A DNA stretch of 64,000 bases from Leptolyngbyaceae cyanobacterium RU_5_1 (GTDB lineage Bacteria > Cyanobacteriota > Cyanobacteriia > Leptolyngbyales > Leptolyngbyaceae): the NCBI GenBank assembly GCA_012034055.1, contig JAAUSG010000004.1:1-64000 (forward strand), in the 5' to 3' direction. The notes under the pieces were generated by a model. That model was given only the letters and a program-made list of their open reading frames with translations, was not told the DNA's origin and searched no databases. Shown here one piece after another: positions 43,642-53,077 of the stretch; position 1 is the first letter of the stretch, and each line of letters begins with the position of its first letter. Made by a program: the position numbers and the translations under genes.

Positions 43642-44231
43642 TCATCTCCTGCAGCTGCATAGCAGGCACCTGTGGCGAACTGGAGGTTTTGGGATGGCTT
43701 CTGAGGCAGCTCCAACACGCGTTTCAGTACAGAGAGCTGTGTTGCTAAACCCACCATACAATTTCACAACGCTGAGTCGCATTCGTATATCAGGGCTGAC
43801 GAACCAAAACCGTTCAATGGCGCTCATAATTTCATAATCTGTGGTTAGCAACAGTCCGCCTGCATCGTTCATTTGGTAGCGACCCACAACTGGCATAATT
43901 TCGGCATAGCCTCGTTCTCGCAACAGCCTGCCCCGGCAGGGAGTGTCGGCATCGGGCACGATCGCAAACACGGTTTTACCCTCGTGGATATCATCCTCTC
44001 GATAGTCCCACTGCATCGTGCCCTTCCATGCACAAGCGAACCGCCTACAGAAAGGTTGGGATCGATCTGATGCATCTGGCATAACTCAATCACATCCGGA
44101 TGAGCGGCAGCAAGGAATTCTACCTCAATCTCGGAATCTCCCATTTCTGCTCTTTGAAAAACAAGGTGGTGGGTCATGCGATGCGATCGCCACTGGCCTG
44201 CACTAAATTGAAAAAACTCAATTATATCCAT
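43642..44231 (-). CDS. cpcS: CpcS/CpeS-type phycobiliprotein chromophore lyase, one frameshift
   Basis: A lipocalin-fold lyase that attaches phycobilins to phycobiliprotein cysteines. The N-terminal frame gives MDIIEFFQFSAGQWRSHRMT, HHLVFQRAEMGDSEIEVEFL and PNLSVGG; the next frame continues ACAWKGTMQWDYREDDIHEG, GRLLRERGYAEIMPVVGRYQ and ERFWFVSPDIRMRLSVVKLY. Adding one T to the TT near 44041 joins them (GGFACAWKG) and gives 196 residues. The last 20 residues (IPKPPVRHRCLLCSCRR) lie beyond the usual end of the family. The shift is probably an assembly error. Adjacent genes do not belong to the phycobilisome. Confidence 0.85.
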
Positions 44232-44356
44232 TGAATAAACCTCTAAATAAACCTTACAGACGTTTCACATCGGCGTTGCTGATTCTGGGTATGAAAAAGT
44301 GCTGTATGCTCGAAACTTCATTTCGATTCATACTGCTTTTCAGCAATGCTTTCACA

Positions 44357-45843
44357 TCAGACCCCGTGGGTAACTTTTTCCAAAAAGATTTCACTGTTGT
44401 AATCGTAGGCATGCCAAACCTGTAGCTTCAACAGATCACACGTTGAGGAGCCATCCGCTAAACAATAAGCAACGCCATGACCTGGGCAGTAGATATACTG
44501 CTCATCATGAAATCCATCGATCAAATTAATTTCCATATGGGGACAAATTGCACTCACCGCTTGTAGCCCACTTGCATTTCTAATCACAATAACGCTTTCA
44601 TTTTGCAAATTAACCAACATCTTTTCGCCCAGGTTAATAGTGTCAGAGCTGCACAGAGCAATAGGCGTTCTATCCGAAATATCAGAATTTAACTTAACGG
44701 ATATGCGCTTCTCCACATGAGGTTTTTGTTTGCCTTTATGCAACACGTCGAAATGATCTCGCATTGAAACCTTGATCAGATTTTCCCAGTCTCCTTTTGC
44801 AATATCTCTAGATGAGTGAAATCCTGTTCCTCTTTCATGAAGAGCATCAGAATTAAACTTAAGCTGAAGATAGATTTGGGAAATGACTGCAATTCTTGTG
44901 TAGCCAGAAATATTTAAGTGACTGCTGTGCAGCATGTCATAGTTAAAGAGCAAAATGCTTCCATCTGGAACATTTATTTTATGAGGCTTTGTGACGGTGA
45001 TTCCAAAAGGAAGGTAGCTAGAGCTAGCTGCAATATTCCGATAATCAATCGCTTGTCCAAAAAAATCAGGATACAAAACGACACCATTATCTTCTCTGGC
45101 ACCTTCAATTGCCCACCAAAGAGTGATTCCACCTAAGGGTGCTCCATACCAACTGTCTACATGCGGTTGGTGAAATCTGGCGGCATACGGTTGCTTCGCG
45201 ATGCGCTCAAAGCCTTTGTAGGTTTCTAAAATTTGCTTCTGACGAGATTGAATAAATGTTTGAATCTTGCCAACTACAACTTTCGCCAATGACTTAACTG
45301 TCTTTGCAAAGACATCAATCTTCAAGCCCCCTGGCTTCATTTTCACTTGCCTTAATTGCCAGTTGCGCTCTTCTTCTGAAACTATTTTTTTTCTTAGCTC
45401 ACTGTACTTCTGATGGTAGTCTTCATTAGTAACTTTCGATCGAATTGCCACTTTATAGGGATAGCTTATTTTGAAGGCAAACGGATTTTTTCCATGAAGA
45501 ATTCATCCGAAATCTTCAAATTATTTTTACCGACAGAGAAAGTCAGCTGAAGCACAATTTCTTTGATATGGTGACTTCCCTTAATCAACAAATCCAGATC
45601 AGCAAGTTTGTCTGCAGGAAAGTACTCGTGCAGTTTACACAAGCCATGCTTCTCAACCAACTGACGACACTTAGCCCCCTCCAATTTTTCGATTCCGTCT
45701 AGCATGACTTGTTTGACAGCATCATGTAATTCCTTTTTGTTCTTAAAGTCATTGAGAACAAAGTAGTGTTCCCCATCAAGTAGATCTTCTAAGATCTGAT
45801 TAGAACTCTGAGTCTTTTCAGAAATTTCAACTGTTGTTTTCAT
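44357..45843 (-). CDS. Fe(II)/2OG (phytanoyl-CoA dioxygenase-like) oxygenase fused to a C-terminal Rieske domain, one frameshift
   Basis: Two frames read as one protein of 495 residues if one T is added to the TTT near 45482: the 125-residue upstream frame ends ISDEFFMEKIR and continues FAFKISYPYKVAIRSKVTNE. The middle holds a PhyH-type iron site: HQPHVDSWYG (His-X-Asp) and a distal His in MLHSSHLNISGYTR followed by Arg. The C-terminal 95 residues form a Rieske [2Fe-2S] domain with AICPHMEI (CPH) and YIYCPGHGVAY (CPGH). A Rieske domain on this oxygenase fold is unusual, since Rieske oxygenases use a different catalytic fold. The substrate is unknown; neighbours give no pathway. The GTG at 45451 would be the start if the frames were really separate genes. 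Confidence 0.72.
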
Positions 45844-46218
45844 AGGTAGCTCAACTTAGCTAGTACAATTTTTCCAGCAAAAACTTCGACCTCGGCTTGA
45901 CCGAATTCGTTACAGGAGAATCTCACATTTCTGTTTTATTTTCTGGGTTGGATCGGCAATACTTGTCCAATTCAGAACACAGGAATATGACTGTTCGTTA
46001 CCAATTTAGCAACGAAATTAAACAAGGGTTTAAGCCCTCGTTGGATAAACGCTGACTCTCAGCAAAATCAAATTGATTGGTTTACAACGAGGACTTTTAA
46101 ACCCTTTTATCTAAACAGAGGGATTGAACCTTAAAAAAACATTTTAGAGGTTAGATATAAAGAAGTTCTGAAGAGATCGAACATCTTATCCTTGCAACAA
46201 CCCTGGGGAAAATAGCGG
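45844..46218. other. 375-bp intergenic region with an inverted repeat
   Basis: There is no gene. It holds an inverted repeat at 46024-46107, with arms AAGGGTTTAAGCCCTCGTT and (inverted) AAGGGTTTAAAAGTCCTCG about 40 bp apart. Upstream of that lies only AT-rich sequence that must contain the oxygenase promoter. Confidence 0.5.
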
Positions 46219-46943
46219 TTACTGTGTGGGTTGTGCCTCAGCAGGAGTTACTTGAGACTCTGTAGAGGTTGGCTGAGTTTCTACGGTAACGCGCTTATAG
46301 CCAGCAGTATTCAGGAGTTGAGTGACAACGAGTTTGGCGCGATCGCTGGCTCGCTCCAGCAACCTCTGTTCGTGGGCAGCCGCTTCAATTTTTTTGAGGG
46401 CTCTTGCTGCGCCAGGGATTGCAATTCGGGCCCGGTATCGGGGCCCAATCCCAGGAAGCCGCGATCGTAGTCGTAGACCTGGGATCGATTCACATCAATT
46501 TTGCTGTTTAAAATGCGCGGGGGCGGCAATTGAATGCGAATGCTGTCGCCTGCGACCTGCACATTGTTCGTTGTCAACTGGCTCAGGTCAACGCCTGCCT
46601 GCACTTCCCCATAGGCAATGTAGAGCAGTTTAGTTTTGCCGATCACTATCCCGCTCAATGCCGCATTTTGCTCTGTCGGCACAACGGCTTGCATGGTAAA
46701 CGCAGCAGTGGTCAGTTCACTCGCATCCCGCACCTGTTGCACGACCAGGGATTGCACATCGATTTGGGGTTCGGGTTGAGGTGGATTGAGCAGGGTGCTG
46801 AACGAGGTGAGCAGGCGATCGGACAGTTGCCCAGTTCCAAACCCAATCAGCAGCGCGGCTGCAAAGGCTCCTCCCGTCACCATCCACATCAGGCTTCTAA
46901 ACAAACCGTTGCCCCCTTGTTGCCTGTAGTTTTCCTCTCTCAC
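46219..46943 (-). CDS. DUF4230 domain protein, one frameshift
   Basis: A protein of 241 residues once one G is restored near 46408 (QQEPSKK becomes QQEALKKIEAAAHEQRLLERA). It has one N-terminal membrane helix (WMVTGGAFAAALLIGFGTGQ) and a DUF4230 domain: VVQQVRDASELTTAAFTMQA, GKTKLLYIAYGEVQAGVDLS, then RIQLPPPRILNSKIDVNRSQ and YDYDRGFLGLGPD. The family is common in cyanobacteria and resembles an anchored beta-domain; its function is unknown. The C-terminus (TVETQPTSTESQVTPAEAQP) is low complexity. Confidence 0.82.
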
Positions 46944-46982
46944 ATTTTTGCCCTCGTCATGACAACTTGAATCCGAACAAAT

Positions 46983-47055
46983 TAAACCTTGTCCACATCC
47001 AGACCTGGAGTTTTTCTGAAGGGAAAGCTACAGATTCTGAGCTGGACGCGGTTTA
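46983..47055 (-). repeat. 73-bp dispersed repeat, copy 6
   Basis: Inverse orientation: it begins TAAACCTTGTCCACATCC and ends GAGCTGGACGCGGTTTA. It lies in the divergent region between the DUF4230 gene and the PD-(D/E)XK-like gene. Confidence 0.9.
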
Positions 47056-47134
47056 CCTGGGTTTAGACAGATTAGCATAGTAGATAAGACGGGTTTGGAC
47101 GCTTCGTGTCGTTATAGATGGCTTTGGGGGACTG

Positions 47135-47758
47135 ATGGCATACAGCGATTTCAAAACGATTGAACAAGCGGTTACGATCCTGGACTTGATAGTTGAGGAT
47201 ATTCCTCATCTGTTTAGTCAAGTTCCTCCCATCGAGCCTTCAGAACGTCTTAAAGAAACATTAAACGAAACCTTAGATCTGGCATCTAGCATCAGCACTG
47301 AAAAAGCGCGTTCTGAATTAATTCTTACACCAATTTTACTAGAAATACGTCGTATTTTTGATAGCCAAATCGGTTATTTTTCAGGCAATACATTCAATGT
47401 CGAAGAATCAAAAGGGCTGACTGGAGCCTGTGATTTTATTTTGAGCGCATCGGCTAACCAATCCCTGGTGACTGCTCCAATCTTGACAGTAGTAGAAGCA
47501 AAAGATAACGACATTCGGATTGGACTGGGGCAATGTATTGCACAAATGGTTGCGGCTGATTTATTTAATACTCGGAAAGGGCAAGAAGAGCTGGTTGTCT
47601 ATGGGGCCGTTTCAACGGGCACAAATTGGAAGTTTCTAATGCTACAAAATAAACTAGTCAAAATCGATCTGACTGAATATTTTGTTACTCAGCTAAATCA
47701 AATTCTAGGCATTCTGGCTGAACCATTTAAGCTTTATTTCGCTGGCTCTCCACTCTAA
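47135..47758 (+). CDS. PD-(D/E)XK nuclease-like hypothetical protein
   Basis: A 207-residue protein with no family I can name. The centre resembles a restriction-endonuclease fold: GACDFILSAS (Asp), ILTVVEAKDNDI (the E-x-K pair) and the helix GLGQCIAQMVAADLFN. The N-terminal 70 residues are helical and acidic (ERLKETLNETLDLASSIS). No methyltransferase or antitoxin gene is adjacent, so a restriction system is unlikely; it may be an orphan nuclease-like protein. It lies 46 bp upstream of the Mg-chelatase H gene on the same strand. Confidence 0.7.
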   Translation: MAYSDFKTIEQAVTILDLIVEDIPHLFSQVPPIEPSERLKETLNETLDLASSISTEKARSELILTPILLEIRRIFDSQIGYFSGNTFNVEESKGLTGACDFILSASANQSLVTAPILTVVEAKDNDIRIGLGQCIAQMVAADLFNTRKGQEELVVYGAVSTGTNWKFLMLQNKLVKIDLTEYFVTQLNQILGILAEPFKLYFAGSPL

Positions 47759-47804
47759 CGTAAAATCACCTTAAAATCGGGGTGAAAGATACATTGTGGG
47801 TAGC

Positions 47805-50800
47805 ATGAAGCGGATTGTTTTGATTGCTGGGTTTGAGTCCTTCAATGCCGATTTGTATCGACAATCAGCTCAGTTGGCACAATCGCGCTGTCCGGAGTTG
47901 GACATTCGCGTGTTTAGCGATCGCGACCTTGCTGCCGACCCTGCCATTATAGAAGCCGCACTCCAGGATACTCAGGTCTTTTTTGCCAGCCTGCTATTCG
48001 ACTATGACCAGGTGATTTGGCTGCGCGATCGCGTCCAGCACATCCCCATCCGGCTGATCTTCGAGTCTGCCCTGGAACTGATGAGCCTGACCCAACTGGG
48101 CAAATTCGCGATCGGCGACAAACCCAAAGGGATGCCCAAGCCGATTCAATTCATCCTCAGCAAATTCAGCAGCGGTCGCGAAGAGGACAAACTGGCAGGC
48201 TACCTCAGCTTCCTCAAAACCGGCCCCAAGCTACTCAAATTTGTGCCCGTCCAGAAAGTCCAGGATCTGCGCAACTGGCTAATTATCTACGGCTACTGGA
48301 ACGCTGGTGGCTGCGAGAATGTTGCTGCTCTCTTCTGGACCCTGGCAGAGCACTATCTCAACCTGACCGTCGGCGACATCCCCCCACCCCTGGAAACCCC
48401 CAACATCGGACTCCTGCATCCTGATTACATCGGCTACTTTGAATCGCCACGAGAGTATTTGGAATGGTATCGGAGCAGAGGTCAGGGACCAGGGGTCAGG
48501 GGTCAGGGGCCAGAATCTCCTCACTCCTCACTCCTCACTCCTCACTCCTACGTTGCCATTCTCCTCTACCGCAAACACGTCATCACCAAGCAATCCTACA
48601 TCCCGCAACTGATTCGTGCATTTGAGCAGGCTGGACTGATTCCGTTGCCGATTTTCATCAATGGCGTGGAAGGACATGTTGCTGTGCGGGATTTGATCAC
48701 GACGGAGTACGAGCAGCAGCAACGACAGCAGGGGATGAACGAAATGCCGTCGTTGTCGAGTGCAGCGGTGCGGGTAGACGCGATCGTCTCCACGATTGGG
48801 TTTCCCCTCGTCGGCGGGCCAGCCGGATCGATGGAAGCCGGACGCCAGGTGGAAGTTGCCAAGCGGATCCTGAGCGCCAAAAATGTGCCGTACATCGTCG
48901 CCGCCCCGCTGCTGATTCAAGATATTCACTCCTGGACCCGGCAGGGAATCGGCGGACTACAGAGCGTCGTGCTGTATGCCTTGCCAGAACTGGATGGCGC
49001 GATCGACACCATTCCCCTCGGCGGTTTAGTCGGCGAAACCATTTACCTGATTCCCGATCGCGTCAAACGTCTCACCGAACGCCTCAAACACTGGATTGCC
49101 CTGCGTCGCGCCCCTGCCGCCGATCGCCGCATTGCCATCATCCTGTATGGGTTCCCACCCGGCTACGGAGCCACCGGAACCGCTGCCCTGCTGAACGTAC
49201 CGCGATCGCTGCTCAACCTCCTGCACGCCCTCAAAGACCAGGGCTACACCGTCAGCGACCTGCCTGAAGATGGAGAAGCGTTGATTGAATGGGTGAAGCA
49301 AGCAGATGAGGAGATGGGAAGACGGGGGGATAAGGGGGATGAGGGGAATGAGGGGGATGAGGAGATTTCTCAATCTAAAATCCAAAATCTACAATCTAAA
49401 ATCGCCGCGTCTGCCACAGTCAACGTTCGCACCTTAGAGGACTGGCTCGGCTACCTGCGCACCTCCTGGATTGAGCGCTGCTGGAAATCGCTCACGGATA
49501 CTGGCATCAAAACCCTGGGCGATGAATTCCTGATCGGGGGCATACAACTGGGTAATATCTGGATTGGCGTGCAGCCACCCTTGGGCATTTCTGGTGATCC
49601 GATGCGGTTGATGTTTGAGCGAGATCTCACGCCCCACCCGCAGTATGCTGCCTTCTATAAGTGGTTGCAGGAGAAGTTTCAAGCGAATGCGATCGTTCAC
49701 TTCGGGATGCACGGTACGGTGGAATGGCTGCCCGGCTCCCCCCTCGGCAACACTGGCTACTCCTGGTCAGACATTCTGCTCGGCAACCTTCCCAACCTGT
49801 ATATCTATGCGGCAAACAACCCCTCCGAATCCATCCTGGCAAAGCGACGCGGTTACGGAGTATTGATTTCTCATAACGTACCGCCCTACGGTCGTGCCGG
49901 ACTCTACAAAGAATTAGTCGCACTACGAGAGTTAATTGCTGAATATCGAGAAGACCCAGACAAGAACTACACCCTCAAAGCAGCCATCTGCAAGAAAATC
50001 GTCGATTCCGGCTTAGATGCTGACTGCCCCTTTACAGATGCCAAACGCTTAGGAATTGAATTCACCCCCGAAAACGCCAACTTGTTCAGTGCAGACGTGT
50101 TCAACCGTTACCTGGTCAAGCTCTACGAATATCTGCAAATCCTAGAAAATCGCCTCTTTTCATCGGGATTACATGTGTTAGGCGAACCCCCTACCTCAGA
50201 GGAGCTAGAAAACTACCTCGAAGCCTACTTTAGCAACGGATGGGAAACGGATGAAACGGATAGGTTAACTTCATCCGCTTCATCCGTTAGCGAATCCGCT
50301 GCCAATATTCGCGACCTCCTGCTCCGCAACACCGACGAACTCACCAACCTGCTGCGCGGACTCAACGGTGAATACATTCCTCCCGCTCCCGGCGGCGACT
50401 TGCTCCGCGATGGTTCCGGTGTACTGCCGACCGGACGCAATATCCATGCCCTTGACCCCTACCGAATGCCGTCGCCTGCCGCCTATGAACGGGGACGAGT
50501 GATCGCCCAAAAAATCATTGCTCAACACCTCCAGGAACACCGCACGTACCCCGAAACCGTTGCCGTCATGCTCTGGGGCTTAGATGCCATTAAGACCAAA
50601 GGGGAATCTCTGGGCATTCTACTGGAGTTAGTGGGTGCAGAACCGGTCAAAGAAGGCACCGGACGCATCGTTCGCTATGAGCTAAAACCTCTGGAGGAGG
50701 TGGGACATCCCCGCATCGACGTGCTGGCCAATCTTTCTGGCATCTTCCGCGACAGCTTTGTGAACATCATTGAGCTGTTGGATGACCTGTTTCGGCGTGC

Positions 50801-51605
50801 CGCTGAAGCCGATGAGCCAGATGACCAAAACTCCATTCGCAAGCATGCCTTAGCACTGCAATCCCAGGGCATCGAGAATGTTTCCGCTCGTCTGTTCTCC
50901 AATCCGGCTGGGGACTTTGGCTCGCTCGTCAATGATCAGGTCGTCGCCTCGAATTGGGAATCCAGCGACGAACTGGCCCAAACCTGGCAGGGGCGTAATG
51001 CCTTCAGCTTCGGCAGGCAGGATAAAGGACAGTCCCGGCCCGAAGTGTTGCAAACTTTGCTGAAAAGCTGCGATCGCATCGTCCAGGAAATTGACTCCGT
51101 AGAATACGGTCTCACTGATATCCAGGAGTATTACGCCAACACGGGCGGCTTGAAAAAGGCTGCTGAACAGCAACGGGGCAAGAAGGTAACCGCCAGTTTT
51201 GTGGAAAGCTTCTCCAAAGACACCACCCCCCGCAACTTGGAAGACCTCCTGCGCATGGAATATCGCACCAAATTGCTCAATCCTAAATGGGCTGAGGCAA
51301 TGGCCGCTCAAGGATCTGGCGGTGCTTACGAAATCTCTCAACGAATGACGGCGCTAATCGGCTGGGGCGGCACAACCGATTTCCAGGAATCCTGGGTGTA
51401 TGACCAGGCCGCCGATACCTACGCCCTTGATCCAGCCCTGGCCGAACAACTCCGCAAAGCTAACCCCGAAGCCTTCCGCAATATCATTGGCAGAATGCTT
51501 GAGGGCCACGGTCGCGGTTTCTGGAATGCCAACCCAGAAAGGCTAGAAAAACTGCGACAACTCTATGATTTAACCGATGAGGAACTCGAAGGTGTGAACG
51601 TTTAG
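47805..51605 (+). CDS. chlH: Magnesium chelatase subunit H (BchH/ChlH/CobN family)
   Basis: A 1266-residue H subunit, which binds protoporphyrin IX and, with the I and D subunits, inserts Mg2+ at the first step of chlorophyll synthesis. Family blocks seen are MKRIVLIAGFESFNADLYR, WGLDAIKTKGESLGILLELV, GVQPPLGISGDPMRLMFERD, IVHFGMHGTVEWLPGSPLGN and the C-terminal GHGRGFWNANPERLEKLRQL. The N-terminus differs from the longer ChlH typical of cyanobacteria as I remember it, so this may be the second H-subunit paralogue. Three in-frame STRR insertions interrupt it (at 48475, 49303, 50237). The ATG at 47805 is preferred to the GTG at 47796. Confidence 0.88.
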   Translation: MKRIVLIAGFESFNADLYRQSAQLAQSRCPELDIRVFSDRDLAADPAIIEAALQDTQVFFASLLFDYDQVIWLRDRVQHIPIRLIFESALELMSLTQLGKFAIGDKPKGMPKPIQFILSKFSSGREEDKLAGYLSFLKTGPKLLKFVPVQKVQDLRNWLIIYGYWNAGGCENVAALFWTLAEHYLNLTVGDIPPPLETPNIGLLHPDYIGYFESPREYLEWYRSRGQGPGVRGQGPESPHSSLLTPHSYVAILLYRKHVITKQSYIPQLIRAFEQAGLIPLPIFINGVEGHVAVRDLITTEYEQQQRQQGMNEMPSLSSAAVRVDAIVSTIGFPLVGGPAGSMEAGRQVEVAKRILSAKNVPYIVAAPLLIQDIHSWTRQGIGGLQSVVLYALPELDGAIDTIPLGGLVGETIYLIPDRVKRLTERLKHWIALRRAPAADRRIAIILYGFPPGYGATGTAALLNVPRSLLNLLHALKDQGYTVSDLPEDGEALIEWVKQADEEMGRRGDKGDEGNEGDEEISQSKIQNLQSKIAASATVNVRTLEDWLGYLRTSWIERCWKSLTDTGIKTLGDEFLIGGIQLGNIWIGVQPPLGISGDPMRLMFERDLTPHPQYAAFYKWLQEKFQANAIVHFGMHGTVEWLPGSPLGNTGYSWSDILLGNLPNLYIYAANNPSESILAKRRGYGVLISHNVPPYGRAGLYKELVALRELIAEYREDPDKNYTLKAAICKKIVDSGLDADCPFTDAKRLGIEFTPENANLFSADVFNRYLVKLYEYLQILENRLFSSGLHVLGEPPTSEELENYLEAYFSNGWETDETDRLTSSASSVSESAANIRDLLLRNTDELTNLLRGLNGEYIPPAPGGDLLRDGSGVLPTGRNIHALDPYRMPSPAAYERGRVIAQKIIAQHLQEHRTYPETVAVMLWGLDAIKTKGESLGILLELVGAEPVKEGTGRIVRYELKPLEEVGHPRIDVLANLSGIFRDSFVNIIELLDDLFRRAAEADEPDDQNSIRKHALALQSQGIENVSARLFSNPAGDFGSLVNDQVVASNWESSDELAQTWQGRNAFSFGRQDKGQSRPEVLQTLLKSCDRIVQEIDSVEYGLTDIQEYYANTGGLKKAAEQQRGKKVTASFVESFSKDTTPRNLEDLLRMEYRTKLLNPKWAEAMAAQGSGGAYEISQRMTALIGWGGTTDFQESWVYDQAADTYALDPALAEQLRKANPEAFRNIIGRMLEGHGRGFWNANPERLEKLRQLYDLTDEELEGVNV
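48475..48549. repeat. STRR insertion 1 in the chelatase H gene
   Basis: GGTCAGGG/ACCAGGGG-type units, then four CTCCTCA heptamers, all in frame. They encode GQGPGVRGQGPESPHSSLLT in a loop between YLEWYRS and YVAILLYR. Confidence 0.85.
49303..49402. repeat. STRR insertion 2 in the chelatase H gene
   Basis: GATGAGG/GGGGGAT-type heptamers, then AATCTAAAATCC-type units, in frame. They encode an acidic, Gly-rich stretch (MGRRGDKGDEGNEGDEE) and QSKIQNLQSKI. Confidence 0.85.
50237..50289. repeat. STRR insertion 3 in the chelatase H gene
   Basis: GGATGAAACGGATGGG-type units followed by their inverse CTTCATCCG, in frame, encode GWETDETDRLTSSASSVS. The DNA can fold as a hairpin. Confidence 0.75.
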
Positions 51606-51674
51606 AGGCAACTTAATAAAGGGAATTCTGTATGCGCAATTCTCAACTTTCAACTTTCAATTCTCACCTTCTGC

Positions 51675-53021
51675 CTACTGCCATTCCTTGGAAACAATTT
51701 TCTTACTTTGCTCTAACTTCTGTTCAACTGTGCGGATTAACGTATACAAATCTCTGTACTCAGATAGTCTGTCACTTTCCGCCAGTGTGACATCCACCAG
51801 TTCACCTTTTCGAGAAATCGGTTGAATGGTTGGATCGTTTGACGTTTCTTCAGCTTTAGATGTAGAAGAAACCAGAGATTGTAAGTCTTCGTGTTCCAAT
51901 AGTTTTTCCAGTTCAGTCAGTGCTGCTTTCGCCCGCGAAACTTTTTGCACCAGAACCTGAACCACCCCTGCTTCTCCTTGTGCCAGTTTTACCAGGTCTT
52001 CAATACAGGATCTGAGCCGGTTTGCTGTATCGCTCATACGGCGACCTGCCTCAAGGGTTTGATTGCTCAACTGTGCAACCTCAGAAGCAACCCGACTAAA
52101 CCCGTCTAATTCACTACTGTTGAACCGGTTTGCCAAAATGGCCGTATGTAATCCCAAAAATTGACTTTGCTTACCAACTTGTTTAATTAAGTCGGAGGCA
52201 TTGTGCATCGTCTCTAATTCCTTTGCCATCATTTTGCTAATTGCAACCAGATGATCCGTGTTGTAATGAATCGCGTTGACCATTTCCTGAGTTGCTTGAA
52301 AAACATGGGTGCCCTCTGATGAGAGGAGTTGCCCAACTTGAGTAAAACGTTGATTGATCTGAGCAAATTTTTCAGCCTGTTGGCGTAATTCAGTTTGCTG
52401 ACTTTCTGAGAGCTGGTTGTGTTCCTGAACACTATTCTTTTGAGTTTCTAGAGCTTGATAATATCGTTTAGCTTTTGTATGTTCCTGCTGAAATTTTTCC
52501 AAATAACCTTGGAGTTGAAGTTGTTGTCGTTGAACAGTTTTATTGACTAAAGTAAAGATCTGAGAATAGGCTAGAAGTAAAACTTGTAAATCTAATAAAC
52601 GTTTATCTGCATTTTTAAAAGTAATCACAACCGGCTCATAAACGATTTCTCGAGGACGACGAAGTGCCCGTTCAACAGCTTCATGGATCTTGCAACTTTC
52701 TGGTAACTCTAATGGTTTTACTTTGACCCAATTTAGAAGTGCCTGAATAATAGGACGGTGGAGATACGCTTCAGATTCATGAGAAAGTCTGATTCGTTCA
52801 ATAAACTTCTTGCGGGAAATCATACCCACAACTCGTGAGTTGTCTGTAATGATCACTCCTGGCAGGTTTTGCTCTCGTCTAAACTTTTCCGCAACAGCAC
52901 GACATAAGGTAGTGTAGTGAACTTGGCAGTCATAGAGGGGAAGATTTCCCACAGTAGACTGGGGTGTCAATGGGAACCGATTGATCATTTGTTTATACAC
53001 CCTATGAAGCGAACAAAGCAA
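51675..53021 (-). CDS. CBS-like domain protein with a degenerate MCP signalling domain
   Basis: A 448-residue soluble protein. The N-terminal 140 residues form a CBS-pair-like region (LCRAVAEKFRREQNLPGVII, VVGMISRKKFIERIRLSHES) common in cyanobacterial signalling proteins. A coiled coil (about 160-235) leads to an MCP-like helical hairpin whose tip, normally LNAAIEAARAGE, reads FLGLHTAILANRFNSSELDG followed by FSRVASEVAQLSNQT. The changed tip suggests it may not couple to CheA in the standard way. There is no membrane segment. The start at 53021 has alternatives downstream (Met at residue 12). No che genes are nearby. Confidence 0.82.
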   Translation of the reverse strand: MLCSLHRVYKQMINRFPLTPQSTVGNLPLYDCQVHYTTLCRAVAEKFRREQNLPGVIITDNSRVVGMISRKKFIERIRLSHESEAYLHRPIIQALLNWVKVKPLELPESCKIHEAVERALRRPREIVYEPVVITFKNADKRLLDLQVLLLAYSQIFTLVNKTVQRQQLQLQGYLEKFQQEHTKAKRYYQALETQKNSVQEHNQLSESQQTELRQQAEKFAQINQRFTQVGQLLSSEGTHVFQATQEMVNAIHYNTDHLVAISKMMAKELETMHNASDLIKQVGKQSQFLGLHTAILANRFNSSELDGFSRVASEVAQLSNQTLEAGRRMSDTANRLRSCIEDLVKLAQGEAGVVQVLVQKVSRAKAALTELEKLLEHEDLQSLVSSTSKAEETSNDPTIQPISRKGELVDVTLAESDRLSEYRDLYTLIRTVEQKLEQSKKIVSKEWQ

Positions 53022-53077
53022 AGTAGCTCTTCACAATTTTCTGTAGAAATGTATCCTACCGATTTCTGCATGCTACT

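Noticed and set aside
45466-45843. A separate 125-residue gene upstream of the oxygenase
   Set aside because: The downstream frame continues its sequence without a gap (FAFKISYPYKVAIRSK) when one T is added, and the total length becomes divisible by three. One gene is more likely.
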